DNA of 64,000 nt from CAVSSX01 sp963730735 (lineage in GTDB: Bacteria; Actinomycetota; Acidimicrobiia; Acidimicrobiales; RAAP-2): contig CAVSSX010000007.1 of the NCBI GenBank assembly GCA_963730735.1, forward strand, positions 1,240,001 to 1,304,000, in the 5' to 3' direction. The translations under genes and the position numbers were made by a program. The notes below the pieces were generated by a model. That model was not told where the DNA came from, made no database searches, and saw nothing but the letters and a program-made list of their open reading frames with translations. Positions 31,353 through 39,438 of the stretch are shown in pieces. The stretch's first letter is position 1. Every line of letters starts with the position of its first letter.

Positions 31353-32152
31353 GCCTCGACGATGCCTTCGAGCCGGCACCACCACCACCGCCCCCGGCGG
31401 GCCACGGCCTGCTCGAGGGGAAGGTGGTCATCGTCACCGCCGCCGCCGGGACCGGTATCGGCTTCGCCACCGCCCGCCGTTGCCGGGAAGAGGGTGCCCT
31501 GGTGGTGCTCTCCGATGCCCACGAACGGCGGCTGGCCGAGTCGGTGGAGCAGTTGAACGCCGAGGACGGGCCCGAGGCCAGCGGGGTCCCGTGCGACGTC
31601 ACGGTGGAAGAGGACGTCCAACGCCTGTACGACACGGTGGTCGAGCGGCACGGCGCCTTCGACGTGGCGGTGCACAACGCCGGGTTGGGGGGGACCGTCC
31701 CGCTGGTCGACATGACCGACGAGCAGTGGGCCCGGGTGCTCGACGTCACCTTGACCGGGACCTTCCGCTGCACCCGGGCGGCCCTGTCGCACCTGCTGCC
31801 CCGCAAGTCGGGGGTCATCGTCAACAACGCCTCGGTGCTCGGGTGGCGGGCCCAGCCGGGCCAGGCCCACTACGCCGCGGCCAAGGCTGGCGTCATGGCC
31901 CTGACCCGGTGCGCCGCCGCCGAGGCGGCACCGGTGGGCGTCCGGGTCAACGCGGTGTCGCCCAGCCTGGCCGAGCACCCGTTCTTGAACCGGGCCATCC
32001 CCGACGACGACCTGGCCATCCTCCGCCGGCGAGAGCTGTTCGGCCGGGGGGCCGAGACGTGGGAGGTGGCCAACGTCATCGTGTTCTTGGCCAGTGACTA
32101 CGCCTCGTACCTGAGCGGCGAGGTGCTGTCGGTCTCGAGCCAGCACCCGTGA
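31349..32152 (+). CDS. SDR oxidoreductase, IpdF-like
   Basis: NAD(P)-dependent short-chain dehydrogenase of 267 residues: nucleotide motif TAAAGTGIGFATA, NNAS, and catalytic YAAAK (about residue 171). The segments GHGLLEGKVVIVTAAAGTGIG, VIVNNASVLGWRAQPGQ and the C-terminal tail YLSGEVLSVSSQHP closely resemble my recollection of mycobacterial IpdF, which reduces the 5-oxo group of HIP-CoA-type intermediates in steroid degradation. A proline-rich N-terminus (EPAPPPPPPAG) is unusual. It is coupled to the upstream acyl-CoA dehydrogenase gene. Other steroid genes are not in the window. Confidence 0.75.
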   Translation: MSLDDAFEPAPPPPPPAGHGLLEGKVVIVTAAAGTGIGFATARRCREEGALVVLSDAHERRLAESVEQLNAEDGPEASGVPCDVTVEEDVQRLYDTVVERHGAFDVAVHNAGLGGTVPLVDMTDEQWARVLDVTLTGTFRCTRAALSHLLPRKSGVIVNNASVLGWRAQPGQAHYAAAKAGVMALTRCAAAEAAPVGVRVNAVSPSLAEHPFLNRAIPDDDLAILRRRELFGRGAETWEVANVIVFLASDYASYLSGEVLSVSSQHP

Positions 32153-32200
32153 GGCGGCACCCGGGACCCCGAGTCGTCGCCGGGCGAGCGGACCGTGCCC

Positions 32201-32206
32201 TAGGGT
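32201..32206 (+). promoter_or_regulatory. -10 element of rfbA
   Basis: TAGGGT lies 7 nt before the GTG at 32214 and overlaps an alternative upstream GTG at 32205. Its position favours 32214 as the real start. Confidence 0.5.
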
Positions 32207-32213
32207 GTCGGGC

Positions 32214-32957
32214 GTGAAAGGGGTCTTGCTGGCCGGTGGCACAGGATCGCGTCTGTTCCCGCTGACCAAGATCACCAACAAGCACCTCCTGCCCATCTAC
32301 GACCGGCCGATGATCCAGTGGTCGATCGAGGCGCTGGTCAACGCCGGCATCACCGACATCATGCTGGTCACCGGGGGCACCCACGCTGGCGAGTTCCTGC
32401 GCCTGCTCGGCAACGGTCACGAGTTCGGCATCGACCACCTGACCTTCGGCTATCAGGACCGCCCGGGCGGGATCGCCGAGGCGCTGGGCCTGGCCGAACG
32501 GTTCGTCGACGGGGACTCGGTCCTCGTCATGCTGGCCGACAACGTCGTCGAACGGTCCATCCGGCCGATGGTCGACGCCTTCGCGGCGCAGCCCGACGGG
32601 GCCCGGATCCTGCTCACTCCGGTGACCGAGCCCGAGCACCTGCGCCACCTCGGGGTCCCCGCGCTCGACGACGCCGGCCGGGTGACCCGCATCGTGGAGA
32701 AGCCCGAGGATCCGGCGAGCAACTACGGGGTGACCGGCATCTACTGCTACGACGCCGAGGTCTTCTCGGTGATCCCGACCCTCGAGCCTTCGGGCCGGGG
32801 CGAGCTGGAGATCACCGACGTCAACAACCACTACGTCGACGAGGGCCGGATGGCCTACGACGTGCTGGAGGGCTTCTGGGGTGACGCCGGCGAGTCGATC
32901 GACGCCTACTACGCCGTCAACGACTTCGTCCGGGCCCACGGCGCCAACAAGGGCTGA
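32214..32957 (+). CDS. rfbA: glucose-1-phosphate thymidylyltransferase (short RmlA type)
   Basis: First step of dTDP-rhamnose synthesis: glucose-1-phosphate plus dTTP to dTDP-glucose. The 247-residue nucleotidyltransferase has the signature LLAGGTGSRLFPLTKITNKH and PIYDRPMIQWSIEAL, the metal-binding LADNV, and VEKPEDPASNYGVTGIYCYD. It is shorter than the ~290-residue allosteric RmlA class, missing the C-terminal region, and resembles the short archaeal/actinobacterial form. It stands alone, 15 kb from rfbB and rfbD. It converges on dxs with a 27-bp gap. Confidence 0.85.
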   Translation: MKGVLLAGGTGSRLFPLTKITNKHLLPIYDRPMIQWSIEALVNAGITDIMLVTGGTHAGEFLRLLGNGHEFGIDHLTFGYQDRPGGIAEALGLAERFVDGDSVLVMLADNVVERSIRPMVDAFAAQPDGARILLTPVTEPEHLRHLGVPALDDAGRVTRIVEKPEDPASNYGVTGIYCYDAEVFSVIPTLEPSGRGELEITDVNNHYVDEGRMAYDVLEGFWGDAGESIDAYYAVNDFVRAHGANKG

Positions 32958-32984
32958 GCGCCCCGGCGCCGGGCGGGGCGGCGA

Positions 32985-34952
32985 TCAGATCCGGCGGGAG
33001 GATTCCGACGCCGGGTCGATGCGCAGGGCGTCGCGGACCGAGGCCGCCACTCCCTCGCCGTCGAGCCCCAGCCGGCGCAGGATGACGTCGGCCTTGCCCT
33101 GGGCCAAGTAGGTGCGGGGCACCCCGAGCATCCGGGTGTGCGGCGGCGCCTCGCTCGGGTCGACCGCCGAGGTGGCCATGGCGTCGAGGAGGTAGGAGCC
33201 GGCACCGCCGACCCGCACGCCGTCCTCGACCGTCACCACCAGCTGGTGCCGGGCGGCGTCGGCCAGCATGGCCGGGTCCGGCGGGCTCACGACCCGGACG
33301 TCCCACACCGTCGCCGAGATCCCCTCGTCGGCCAAACGCTCGGCGGCATCGGTGCAGGCGGCCAGCATCTTGCCCACGGCGAGCAGACACACCGTGCCGT
33401 CGCCCTCGCGCACCCGGCGACCGAGGAGGCCGGAACCCACCACGGCCGGGGGCGGCGGGGGCGGGGTCTTCGGGAATCGGATCGAGGCCGGGCCCTCGAG
33501 GGCCATGGCGTCGACCAGCATGACCTCGAGCTCCTCGGCCGAGGAAGGGGCGAAGACCGTCATCCCGGGGATCGAGAGGGTGAGCGACAGGTCCAGCAGG
33601 CCGTGGTGGCTGGGACCGTCGTCGCCGGTGATGCCGGCCCGGTCGAGGATGAAGACCACCGGCAGGCCGTGGAGGCCCACGTCGAGGTTGGCCTGGTCGA
33701 AGGCCCGGCAGAAGAAGGTCGAGTACACGGCGACCACTGGCCGGAGGCCGCCCATGGCCATGCCGGCAGCCGAGGTCACCTCGTGCTGCTCGGCGATGCC
33801 CACGTCGAAGATTCGCTCGGGGAACTTGGCCTCGAAGGGCAGCAGCCCGGTCGGTCCGGGCATGGCCGCCGTGAGGGCGACCACCTCGGGCCGCTCGGCC
33901 GCCAGCTCGAGCAGGGCCCGGGTGAAGGCGTCGGTGTAGGTGGCCGGCAGGACCCGGGGGGCACCGGCCGGGTCGGCCACCGTGTCGGTGCCGGCTGTGG
34001 CGACGACGGCGGGATCGCCGGTCTGCAGCCCCACGGCCTTCACGTCGTGGAGGCGCTGGACCTCGTCCTCCTCGGCCGGGGCGTACCCCCGGCCCTTCTG
34101 GGTGAGGACGTGGACGACGATGGGGCCGTCCCACTCGGCGGCGTGGGCCAGCGCCTGCTCCATCTGGTAGATGTCGTGGCCGTCGATGGGTCCGGCGTAG
34201 CGGACACCGAGGGCCTCGAAAAAGGTCCGAGGGGTGACGAACTCCCGCAGGGCGCTGGTCACCCCGTGCACGCCCGAGTAGGCCAGGTCGCCGACCGCCG
34301 GGATCTCCCGGAGCAGTGAGCGGAGGCGCTCACGGGTCTGGACGTAGGTCGGGTTGAGCCGCAGGCTGGTCAGGCTGTGCGAGAGGTGCGAGACGGTGGG
34401 GGCGTAGGAGCGGCCGTTGTCGTTCAAGATGATCACCACCCGCCGACCCGAGTGACCCAGATTGTTCAGTGCCTCGTAGGCCATCCCGCCGGTGAGGGCG
34501 CCGTCGCCGACCACCGCCACCACCCGGCGGCTCCCGCCGCGTCCGGCGGCCAGGCCGCGTTGCTCGAACGCCGTGGCCAGGCCGTGGGCGTAGGAGAGGA
34601 CGGTGGAGGCGTGGGAGTTCTCGATCCAGTCGTGCTCCGACTCCTCCCGGTTCGGGTAGCCCGAGAGGCCACCTTCCCGGCGGAGCTCACGGAAGCCGTA
34701 GCGCCGGCCGGTCAGGAGCTTGTGGATGTAGGCCTGGTGGCCGGTGTCCCACAAGATGGCGTCATTGGGCGAGTTGAAGACCCGATGGGCGGCGAGGGTC
34801 AGCTCCACGGCGCCCAGGTTGGAACCGAGGTGGCCCCCGGTGGCGGTCACCGTCTCGACGATGAACGACCGGATCTCCGCCGCCAGCTCGTCGAGCTGGT
34901 CGTAGGACAGAGGTCGGATGTCGGCCGGGGTCTCGATCGAGGGCAGGAGCAT
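32985..34952 (-). CDS. dxs: 1-deoxy-D-xylulose-5-phosphate synthase
   Basis: Thiamine-diphosphate enzyme that condenses pyruvate and glyceraldehyde-3-phosphate, opening the MEP isoprenoid pathway. About 655 residues without frameshift. The N-terminal MLLPSIETPADIRPLSYDQL matches the usual Dxs start. ThDP and metal binding is in GDGALTGGMAYEALNN, the linker-domain substrate histidines are in GHQAYIHKLLTGR, and the transketolase half contains GIAEQHEVTSAAGMAMGG and DRAGITGDDGPSHHG. A GTG 33 bp upstream in frame would add MAGASTHPPSL, but homologues start at MLL. A polyproline run (TPPPPPPAVV) near residue 490 is a local oddity. Confidence 0.96.
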   Translation of the reverse strand: MLLPSIETPADIRPLSYDQLDELAAEIRSFIVETVTATGGHLGSNLGAVELTLAAHRVFNSPNDAILWDTGHQAYIHKLLTGRRYGFRELRREGGLSGYPNREESEHDWIENSHASTVLSYAHGLATAFEQRGLAAGRGGSRRVVAVVGDGALTGGMAYEALNNLGHSGRRVVIILNDNGRSYAPTVSHLSHSLTSLRLNPTYVQTRERLRSLLREIPAVGDLAYSGVHGVTSALREFVTPRTFFEALGVRYAGPIDGHDIYQMEQALAHAAEWDGPIVVHVLTQKGRGYAPAEEDEVQRLHDVKAVGLQTGDPAVVATAGTDTVADPAGAPRVLPATYTDAFTRALLELAAERPEVVALTAAMPGPTGLLPFEAKFPERIFDVGIAEQHEVTSAAGMAMGGLRPVVAVYSTFFCRAFDQANLDVGLHGLPVVFILDRAGITGDDGPSHHGLLDLSLTLSIPGMTVFAPSSAEELEVMLVDAMALEGPASIRFPKTPPPPPPAVVGSGLLGRRVREGDGTVCLLAVGKMLAACTDAAERLADEGISATVWDVRVVSPPDPAMLADAARHQLVVTVEDGVRVGGAGSYLLDAMATSAVDPSEAPPHTRMLGVPRTYLAQGKADVILRRLGLDGEGVAASVRDALRIDPASESSRRI

Positions 34953-35052
34953 AAGTGAGGGGGGATGCGTCGACGCACCGGCCACGCTACCCCGCGCCGA
35001 CGGCGCATCGGTGTTGGCCGGCGCCGGGCGTCGGGCGAGCCGGCCGGTGGGG

Positions 35053-35496
35053 TCAGTGGGCGGCGGGGGCCCCGGCCTTGGTCAAGAAGGCGTCCCGGTC
35101 GACCAGGACCCGGGTGAGTCGGCCGACCCCGATCAGGCTCTCGTCGCCGTCGCTCGTCCGGTACGCCGAGACGGTGAAGCTCAGCCGACGGCCCTCGACC
35201 CGCACCAGCGTGGCCTCGGCGACGACCGTGGCCCCGGCCGGGACCGGCGCCAGGTGGTCGAACTGCACCCGGGTGGCCACCGTCGTCCGATCGGGGCTGA
35301 TGCACCGGCCGAGGGCGGCGCAGCTCGCCTGCTCGCACAGGGCCACCAGTCGGGGGGTGCCCAGCACCGCCACGTCGCCCGATCCGAGGGCGATCGCCGT
35401 GTCGTCGTCGGTGACCACCAGGCTCACCCGGGCCGACCGGCCGGCGTCCATCACCGTGTCCTCGGTCACGGACGTCACGGTTGGTCGCCGGCCCAC
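35053..35496 (-). CDS. hotdog-fold thioesterase, FlK-like family
   Basis: Acyl-CoA thioesterase-like protein of 147 residues. SGDVAVLGTPRLVALCEQASCAAL and TVATRVQFDHLAPVPAGATV match the fluoroacetyl-CoA thioesterase-like hotdog family, in which a Thr/Glu/His set is catalytic; here T (in GTPRLV), E (in CEQAS) and H (in FDHLAP) are present. The physiological substrate is unknown. The GTG start is 7 nt from a TATCGT hexamer. It is transcribed divergently from tldD, and the two starts are only 19 bp apart. Confidence 0.75.
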   Translation of the reverse strand: MGRRPTVTSVTEDTVMDAGRSARVSLVVTDDDTAIALGSGDVAVLGTPRLVALCEQASCAALGRCISPDRTTVATRVQFDHLAPVPAGATVVAEATLVRVEGRRLSFTVSAYRTSDGDESLIGVGRLTRVLVDRDAFLTKAGAPAAH

Positions 35497-35502
35497 GACA
35501 AC

Positions 35503-35509
35503 TACGATA
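35503..35509. promoter_or_regulatory. shared bidirectional -10 between thioesterase gene and tldD
   Basis: The 7-mer TACGATA reads TACGAT on the plus strand (7 nt before the tldD GTG) and TATCGT on the minus strand (7 nt before the thioesterase GTG). Both genes would be leaderless from one symmetrical element. Confidence 0.55.
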
Positions 35510-35515
35510 CCGCCC

Positions 35516-36991
35516 GTGAGCTCCCCCTCCCAGGTCCCAGGTCAGCCAGGTCCCCGTCCGGGCGACGCCCGGGCCGGCAACGGCGGTGGCAGGGAAGCGG
35601 CGCCCCTGCTCGAGGGGGCGGTGCTCGAACGGGTGCTGGGGGCGGCCCTGGCCCGCGGCGGGGACATGGCCGAGGTCTTCGCCGAGGACCGTCAGACCTC
35701 GGCGGCGCTGCTCGACGACCGGCGGGTCGAAGAGCTGTCGTCGGGTCGTGACCGTGGCGCCGGGATCCGGGTGATCGTGGGGGACACCACCGGCTTCGCC
35801 CACACCGCCGACCTCTCCGAACGGGGACTCATCGCCGCCGCCGAGGCGGCGGCGGCCGTCGCCCGCGAGGGTGGGGGCGGCGTCCGCACCATCGGCCTCG
35901 AGCCGGCCCGACCCGTCGTCACTCGGGGCGAGCGGCTGCCGGGGTCGGTGGCCAAGGCAGCCAAACTCGAACTCCTGGCCCGGGCCGACGAGGCCGCCCG
36001 GGCAGCCGGTGGGGCGATCACCCAGGTCTCTGCCGGCTACGGCGACAGCCGTCGCCGGATCCTGGTGGCCAACTCCGAGGGCCTGTTGACCGGCGACGAC
36101 CAGGTCCGGACCCGCTTCAACGTGACCTGCGTGGCCAGCGGCGACGCCGGCCTGCAGACCGGGTTCGAGAGCGTGGCCCGCACCGAGGGCTTCGAGATCT
36201 TCGACCGCATCGACGTCGAGGCCGTCGCCGCCACGGCAGCCCGGCGGGCCCTGTCCAAGCTCGCCGCCCGCCCGGCCCCGTCGGGCGAGCTCCCGGTAGT
36301 GCTCGCCGGCGGCAGCGGCGGGATCCTCTTCCATGAGGCGTGCGGTCACGGGCTGGAGGCCGACCACATCGTGAAGGACTCGTCGGTCTACACCGGACAG
36401 CTCGGACAGCTGGTGGCCAGCCCGTTGGTCACCCTGGTCGACGACGGCACGGTCGACGGCGAGTGGGGGGCCTTCGCCATCGACGACGAGGGCCGACCGG
36501 CGGCCCGCAACGTCCTGATCGAGAACGGGGTCCTGACCGACTACATGTGGGACTGGCTCCGGGCCCGCAAGGAGGGTCGGCTCTCGTCGGGCAACGGTCG
36601 GCGCCAGACCTACCAGCACCTGCCGATGGTCCGGATGACCAACACCTACCTGCTGGCCGGAGAGGACGATCCCGAGGAGATCGTGCGGCAGACCCCGCAC
36701 GGCGTGTACGTGGCCAAGCTGGGTGGGGGACAGGTCAACACGGCGACGGGGGACTTCGTGTTCGGCACGACCGAGGCGTACTTGATCGAAGGCGGCCAGA
36801 TCACCGAGCCGCTGCGTGACGCCAACCTGATCGGCAACGGCCCCGAGGTGCTGCGGCGCATCGACGCCGTGGCGACCGACTTCGACATGACCCCCGGTAC
36901 GTGCGGCAAGGACGGCCAGAGCGTGCCGGTGGGCTGCGGCCAAGCGACGATGCGCATCGCCGGGGTGACCATCGGCGGGACGGCGGCGTGA
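35516..36991 (+). CDS. tldD: metalloprotease TldD
   Basis: One half of the TldD/TldE zinc protease that degrades unfolded peptides and matures some ribosomal peptides. The 491-residue protein carries the metal motif HEACGHGLEAD (about residue 272), preceded by GSGGILF, and conserved C-terminal NTYLLAGEDDPEEI and GGGQVNTATGDFVFGTTEAYLI. An N-terminal 35-residue Pro/Gly-rich extension is not part of the family fold. It overlaps pmbA by 4 bp. No RiPP precursor gene is recognisable nearby, so a housekeeping peptidase role is most likely. Confidence 0.93.
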   Translation: MSSPSQVPGQPGPRPGDARAGNGGGREAAPLLEGAVLERVLGAALARGGDMAEVFAEDRQTSAALLDDRRVEELSSGRDRGAGIRVIVGDTTGFAHTADLSERGLIAAAEAAAAVAREGGGGVRTIGLEPARPVVTRGERLPGSVAKAAKLELLARADEAARAAGGAITQVSAGYGDSRRRILVANSEGLLTGDDQVRTRFNVTCVASGDAGLQTGFESVARTEGFEIFDRIDVEAVAATAARRALSKLAARPAPSGELPVVLAGGSGGILFHEACGHGLEADHIVKDSSVYTGQLGQLVASPLVTLVDDGTVDGEWGAFAIDDEGRPAARNVLIENGVLTDYMWDWLRARKEGRLSSGNGRRQTYQHLPMVRMTNTYLLAGEDDPEEIVRQTPHGVYVAKLGGGQVNTATGDFVFGTTEAYLIEGGQITEPLRDANLIGNGPEVLRRIDAVATDFDMTPGTCGKDGQSVPVGCGQATMRIAGVTIGGTAA

Positions 36992-38346
36992 GCGAGCTCG
37001 ACGAGCTGGCCGAATCGATCCTCGCCCGAACCCTCCCGGGCGAGCAGATGGAGGTGTACGTGGCCCGGGGCCACGACACCGAGATCCGGGTGTTCGAGGG
37101 CTCGATCGAATCGCTCTCCTCGGCCACCTCGGCCGGGGTCGGCATCCGGGTCCTGTTGTCAGGTGAGCACGACGGCGCCCGCCTCGGCTTCGCCTGGGCC
37201 GGTTCCCTGGATCCCGACGTGGTGGCCACCACGCTGGCCGAAGCTCGCGACAACGCCACCTTCGCCACCCCCGACCCCGACGTGGTGTTGGCCCGGCCCG
37301 ACGGCGTGGCCCCGGCGTCCCTCGACCTGTGGGACCCCGACCTCGTGGCCACGTCGACCGACACCAAGGTGGAACTGGCCCTCGATCTCGAGCGTCGGGT
37401 CCGGGCCGCCGACCCCCGGATCCGCCAGGTGTCCTCGGCCGACTACGGGGACGGCCAGGTCGAGGTGGCCCTGGCGTCGACCACCGGCATCCGGGCGGCC
37501 ACCCGCCGGACCTCGGCCTTCCTGTCGGTCACGGCGATCGCCGGGGGAGCCAGCGAGACCCAGACCGGGACGGGGTTCAGCGTCGGCCACTCGTTCGGCG
37601 ACCTCGATGCCGACCGGGCCGCCGCCGACGCCGTGACCCGCTCGACCAGGATGCTCGGGGCCGAAAAGCCGCCGTCGGCCCGCTGCACCGTGGTCTTCGA
37701 CCCCCGGGTCGTCTCGACGCTCCTGTCGGTCATCTCGTCGGCCCTCTCGGGGGAGGCGGTGGTCAAGGGCCGGTCGTTCTTCGCCGGACGGATCGGCGAG
37801 CTGGTGGCCAGTCCGGTGGTCTCCCTGGTGGACGACCCGACGGACGTCCGGTCCTACGCGGCGGCGGCCTTCGACGGCGAGGGCCTGGCCACCCGGCGCA
37901 ACGTGCTGATCGACGGTGGGGTGCTCCAGGGATTCCTCTACGACTCGGTGGCGGCGAAGCGGGCCGGTGTGGCCTCGACCGGCTCGGCGGTCCGGGGAGG
38001 GTTCGCCGGCACCCCCGGCGTCGGCTGCCGGGCCCTGCTGCTGGCGCCGGGCCCGCTCGATCAGGCGGCCATCCTGGCCTCGGTGGGCGAGGGCCTCTAC
38101 GTGCAGTCGATCACCGGCGTGCACTCGGGCGTGAGCCCGGTGAGTGGGGACTTCTCGGTGGGTGCCGAAGGCCTCATGATCCGGGGCGGCGCGCTGGCCG
38201 AGCCGGTGCGGGAGGTGACGGTGGCCTCGACGCTCCAGAAGATGCTGCAGTCGATCCTGCACATCGGGGCCGACGTCGAGTGGCTGCCGGGGGTGGCGGC
38301 CGGCCAGACCCTGGCCGTCGCCGACATGCAGCTCGGCGGCAGCTGA
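36988..38346 (+). CDS. pmbA: TldE/PmbA protease subunit
   Basis: Partner of TldD lacking the HExxxH metal motif, as is normal for this subunit. 452 residues. N-terminal VYVARGHDTEIRVFEGSIESLSSATSAGVGIRVL is typical, as are FDPRVVSTLLSVISSALSGEAVVKGRSFFAGRIGE-type central sequence, RRNVLIDGGVLQGFLYDS and GVHSGVSPVSGDFSVGAEGLMI at the C-terminus. GTG start overlaps the tldD stop (GTGA). Confidence 0.93.
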   Translation: MSELDELAESILARTLPGEQMEVYVARGHDTEIRVFEGSIESLSSATSAGVGIRVLLSGEHDGARLGFAWAGSLDPDVVATTLAEARDNATFATPDPDVVLARPDGVAPASLDLWDPDLVATSTDTKVELALDLERRVRAADPRIRQVSSADYGDGQVEVALASTTGIRAATRRTSAFLSVTAIAGGASETQTGTGFSVGHSFGDLDADRAAADAVTRSTRMLGAEKPPSARCTVVFDPRVVSTLLSVISSALSGEAVVKGRSFFAGRIGELVASPVVSLVDDPTDVRSYAAAAFDGEGLATRRNVLIDGGVLQGFLYDSVAAKRAGVASTGSAVRGGFAGTPGVGCRALLLAPGPLDQAAILASVGEGLYVQSITGVHSGVSPVSGDFSVGAEGLMIRGGALAEPVREVTVASTLQKMLQSILHIGADVEWLPGVAAGQTLAVADMQLGGS

Positions 38347-38368
38347 GCGCCCGCCCCACCCGCCGCGG

Positions 38369-38719
38369 CTAGGTCGTGGGCGACGCCGCCTTGGTGGCCG
38401 AACCCGAGTCCGACGAGCCGCTGGTGGAGGTCGGGCCGCTCGACTTCTCGCTGCCGGACGATCCGGACCCGCCGTCGGAGCTGGTCGAGCTGGAGTTGCC
38501 GCCCTCGCCCCCCGAGCCCTTGCCGACCGTGGCGGCATCGGCCGAACGGCTGTCGGTCTTGTAGAAGCCGCTGCCCTTCAGCACGATGCCGACCGAGCCG
38601 AACACCTTGCGCAGCGTGCCACCGCACTCGGCACAGGTGGTGAGGGGGTCGTCGGTGAAGGACTGCACGGCCTCGACGTGCGTCCCGCAGGAAGTGCACA
38701 CGTACTCGTAGGTGGGCAT
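38369..38719 (-). CDS. FmdB-family zinc-ribbon protein, Ruc-like heat-shock chaperone candidate
   Basis: A 116-residue protein. The first 55 residues form a zinc ribbon with two CxxC pairs (CTSC and CAEC) and the family motif TDDPLTTCAECGGTLRKVFG, ending KGSGFYKTDSR. The remaining 60 residues are a low-complexity Ser/Gly/Thr-rich, probably disordered tail. This matches M. tuberculosis Rv0991c (Ruc), a redox-activated chaperone coregulated with hsp60 and hsp70. A CIRCE element lies upstream, which independently supports heat-shock control. Function is inferred by family and regulation. It converges on pmbA with a 22-bp gap. Confidence 0.8.
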   Translation of the reverse strand: MPTYEYVCTSCGTHVEAVQSFTDDPLTTCAECGGTLRKVFGSVGIVLKGSGFYKTDSRSADAATVGKGSGGEGGNSSSTSSDGGSGSSGSEKSSGPTSTSGSSDSGSATKAASPTT

Positions 38720-38801
38720 CGTCGGGCTCCTCGTTCTGATCGTCGTCCTGCCGGGCGGTCGCGGCCGTCGGCCACGGGCCGCGGCCCAGGTGCCCGAGTA
38801 C

Positions 38802-38832
38802 TGGCACTCAGGGCTCTTGAGTGCCAATCCTA
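38802..38832 (-). promoter_or_regulatory. CIRCE operator (HrcA binding site) with -10 of the zinc-ribbon gene
   Basis: TGGCACTC (38802-38809), a 9-nt spacer and GAGTGCCA (38819-38826) form a perfect inverted repeat matching the CIRCE pattern GCACTC-N9-GAGTGC. On the minus strand a TAGGAT hexamer (38832-38827) directly abuts it, so HrcA would cover the transcription start. The zinc-ribbon ATG is 83 nt downstream. Confidence 0.8.
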
Positions 38833-38873
38833 CCGTGCGCGCCGCCCAACTACGTAGCTGGAGCCCGGGGCCG

Positions 38874-38879
38874 TAGACT
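38874..38879 (+). promoter_or_regulatory. -10 element of moaC
   Basis: TAGACT 6 nt before the GTG at 38886; no Shine-Dalgarno sequence. Confidence 0.5.
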
Positions 38880-38885
38880 GAGGGT

Positions 38886-39377
38886 GTGTCCGATCGGAGC
38901 CTGACCCACCTCGACCCTCTCGGCGGCGCCCGCATGGTCGACGTCACCCCCAAAGAGCCCACCCACCGTCGGGCCCTGGCCCGGTGCCGGGTGACCATGT
39001 TGGCCGAGACCACGGCCAAGGTGGCCAACAACGCCATCACCAAGGGCGATGTCCTGGCCGCGGCCCGAATCGCCGGCATCCAGGCGGCCAAGAGGACGGC
39101 CGACCTGATCCCGATGTGCCATCCCGTGCTGGTCGGCTCGGTCGCCGTGAACTTCTTCATCGGTGACGACCACGTCGAGGTGGAAGCCGAGGTCGAGACG
39201 GTGGACCGCACCGGGGTCGAGATGGAGGCCATGGCGGCCTGCACGGTGGCCGCCTTGACCATCTACGACATGTGCAAGTCCGCCGACCGGACGATGACGC
39301 TCGATCAGGTCGCCCTCTGGGAGAAGTCCGGCGGGCGGGCCGGCGTCTGGCGGCGGACCGCCGCCACCGACGACTGA
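38886..39377 (+). CDS. moaC: cyclic pyranopterin monophosphate synthase MoaC
   Basis: Second step of molybdenum cofactor synthesis: converts the MoaA product to cPMP. 163 residues, standard length. Signature regions are HLDPLGGARMVDVTPKEPTHR near the start, KGDVLAAARIAGIQAAKRTADLIPMCHP in the middle and GVEMEAMAACTVAALTIYDMCKS toward the end, with the catalytic lysines and CHP present. It is a single-gene unit with a leaderless-type GTG start. The rhodanese-MoeB fusion at 8.4 kb could activate MoaD in the same pathway. Confidence 0.96.
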   Translation: MSDRSLTHLDPLGGARMVDVTPKEPTHRRALARCRVTMLAETTAKVANNAITKGDVLAAARIAGIQAAKRTADLIPMCHPVLVGSVAVNFFIGDDHVEVEAEVETVDRTGVEMEAMAACTVAALTIYDMCKSADRTMTLDQVALWEKSGGRAGVWRRTAATDD

Positions 39378-39424
39378 GCGCGACAGGCCCGATGTGGCCT
39401 GACGCCGTCGTAGAACGCGCCCCG

Positions 39425-39430
39425 TAGGAT
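39425..39430 (+). promoter_or_regulatory. -10 element of the carboxyltransferase gene
   Basis: TAGGAT 8 nt before the GTG at 39439; no Shine-Dalgarno sequence. Confidence 0.5.
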
Positions 39431-39438
39431 CGCTGCTC

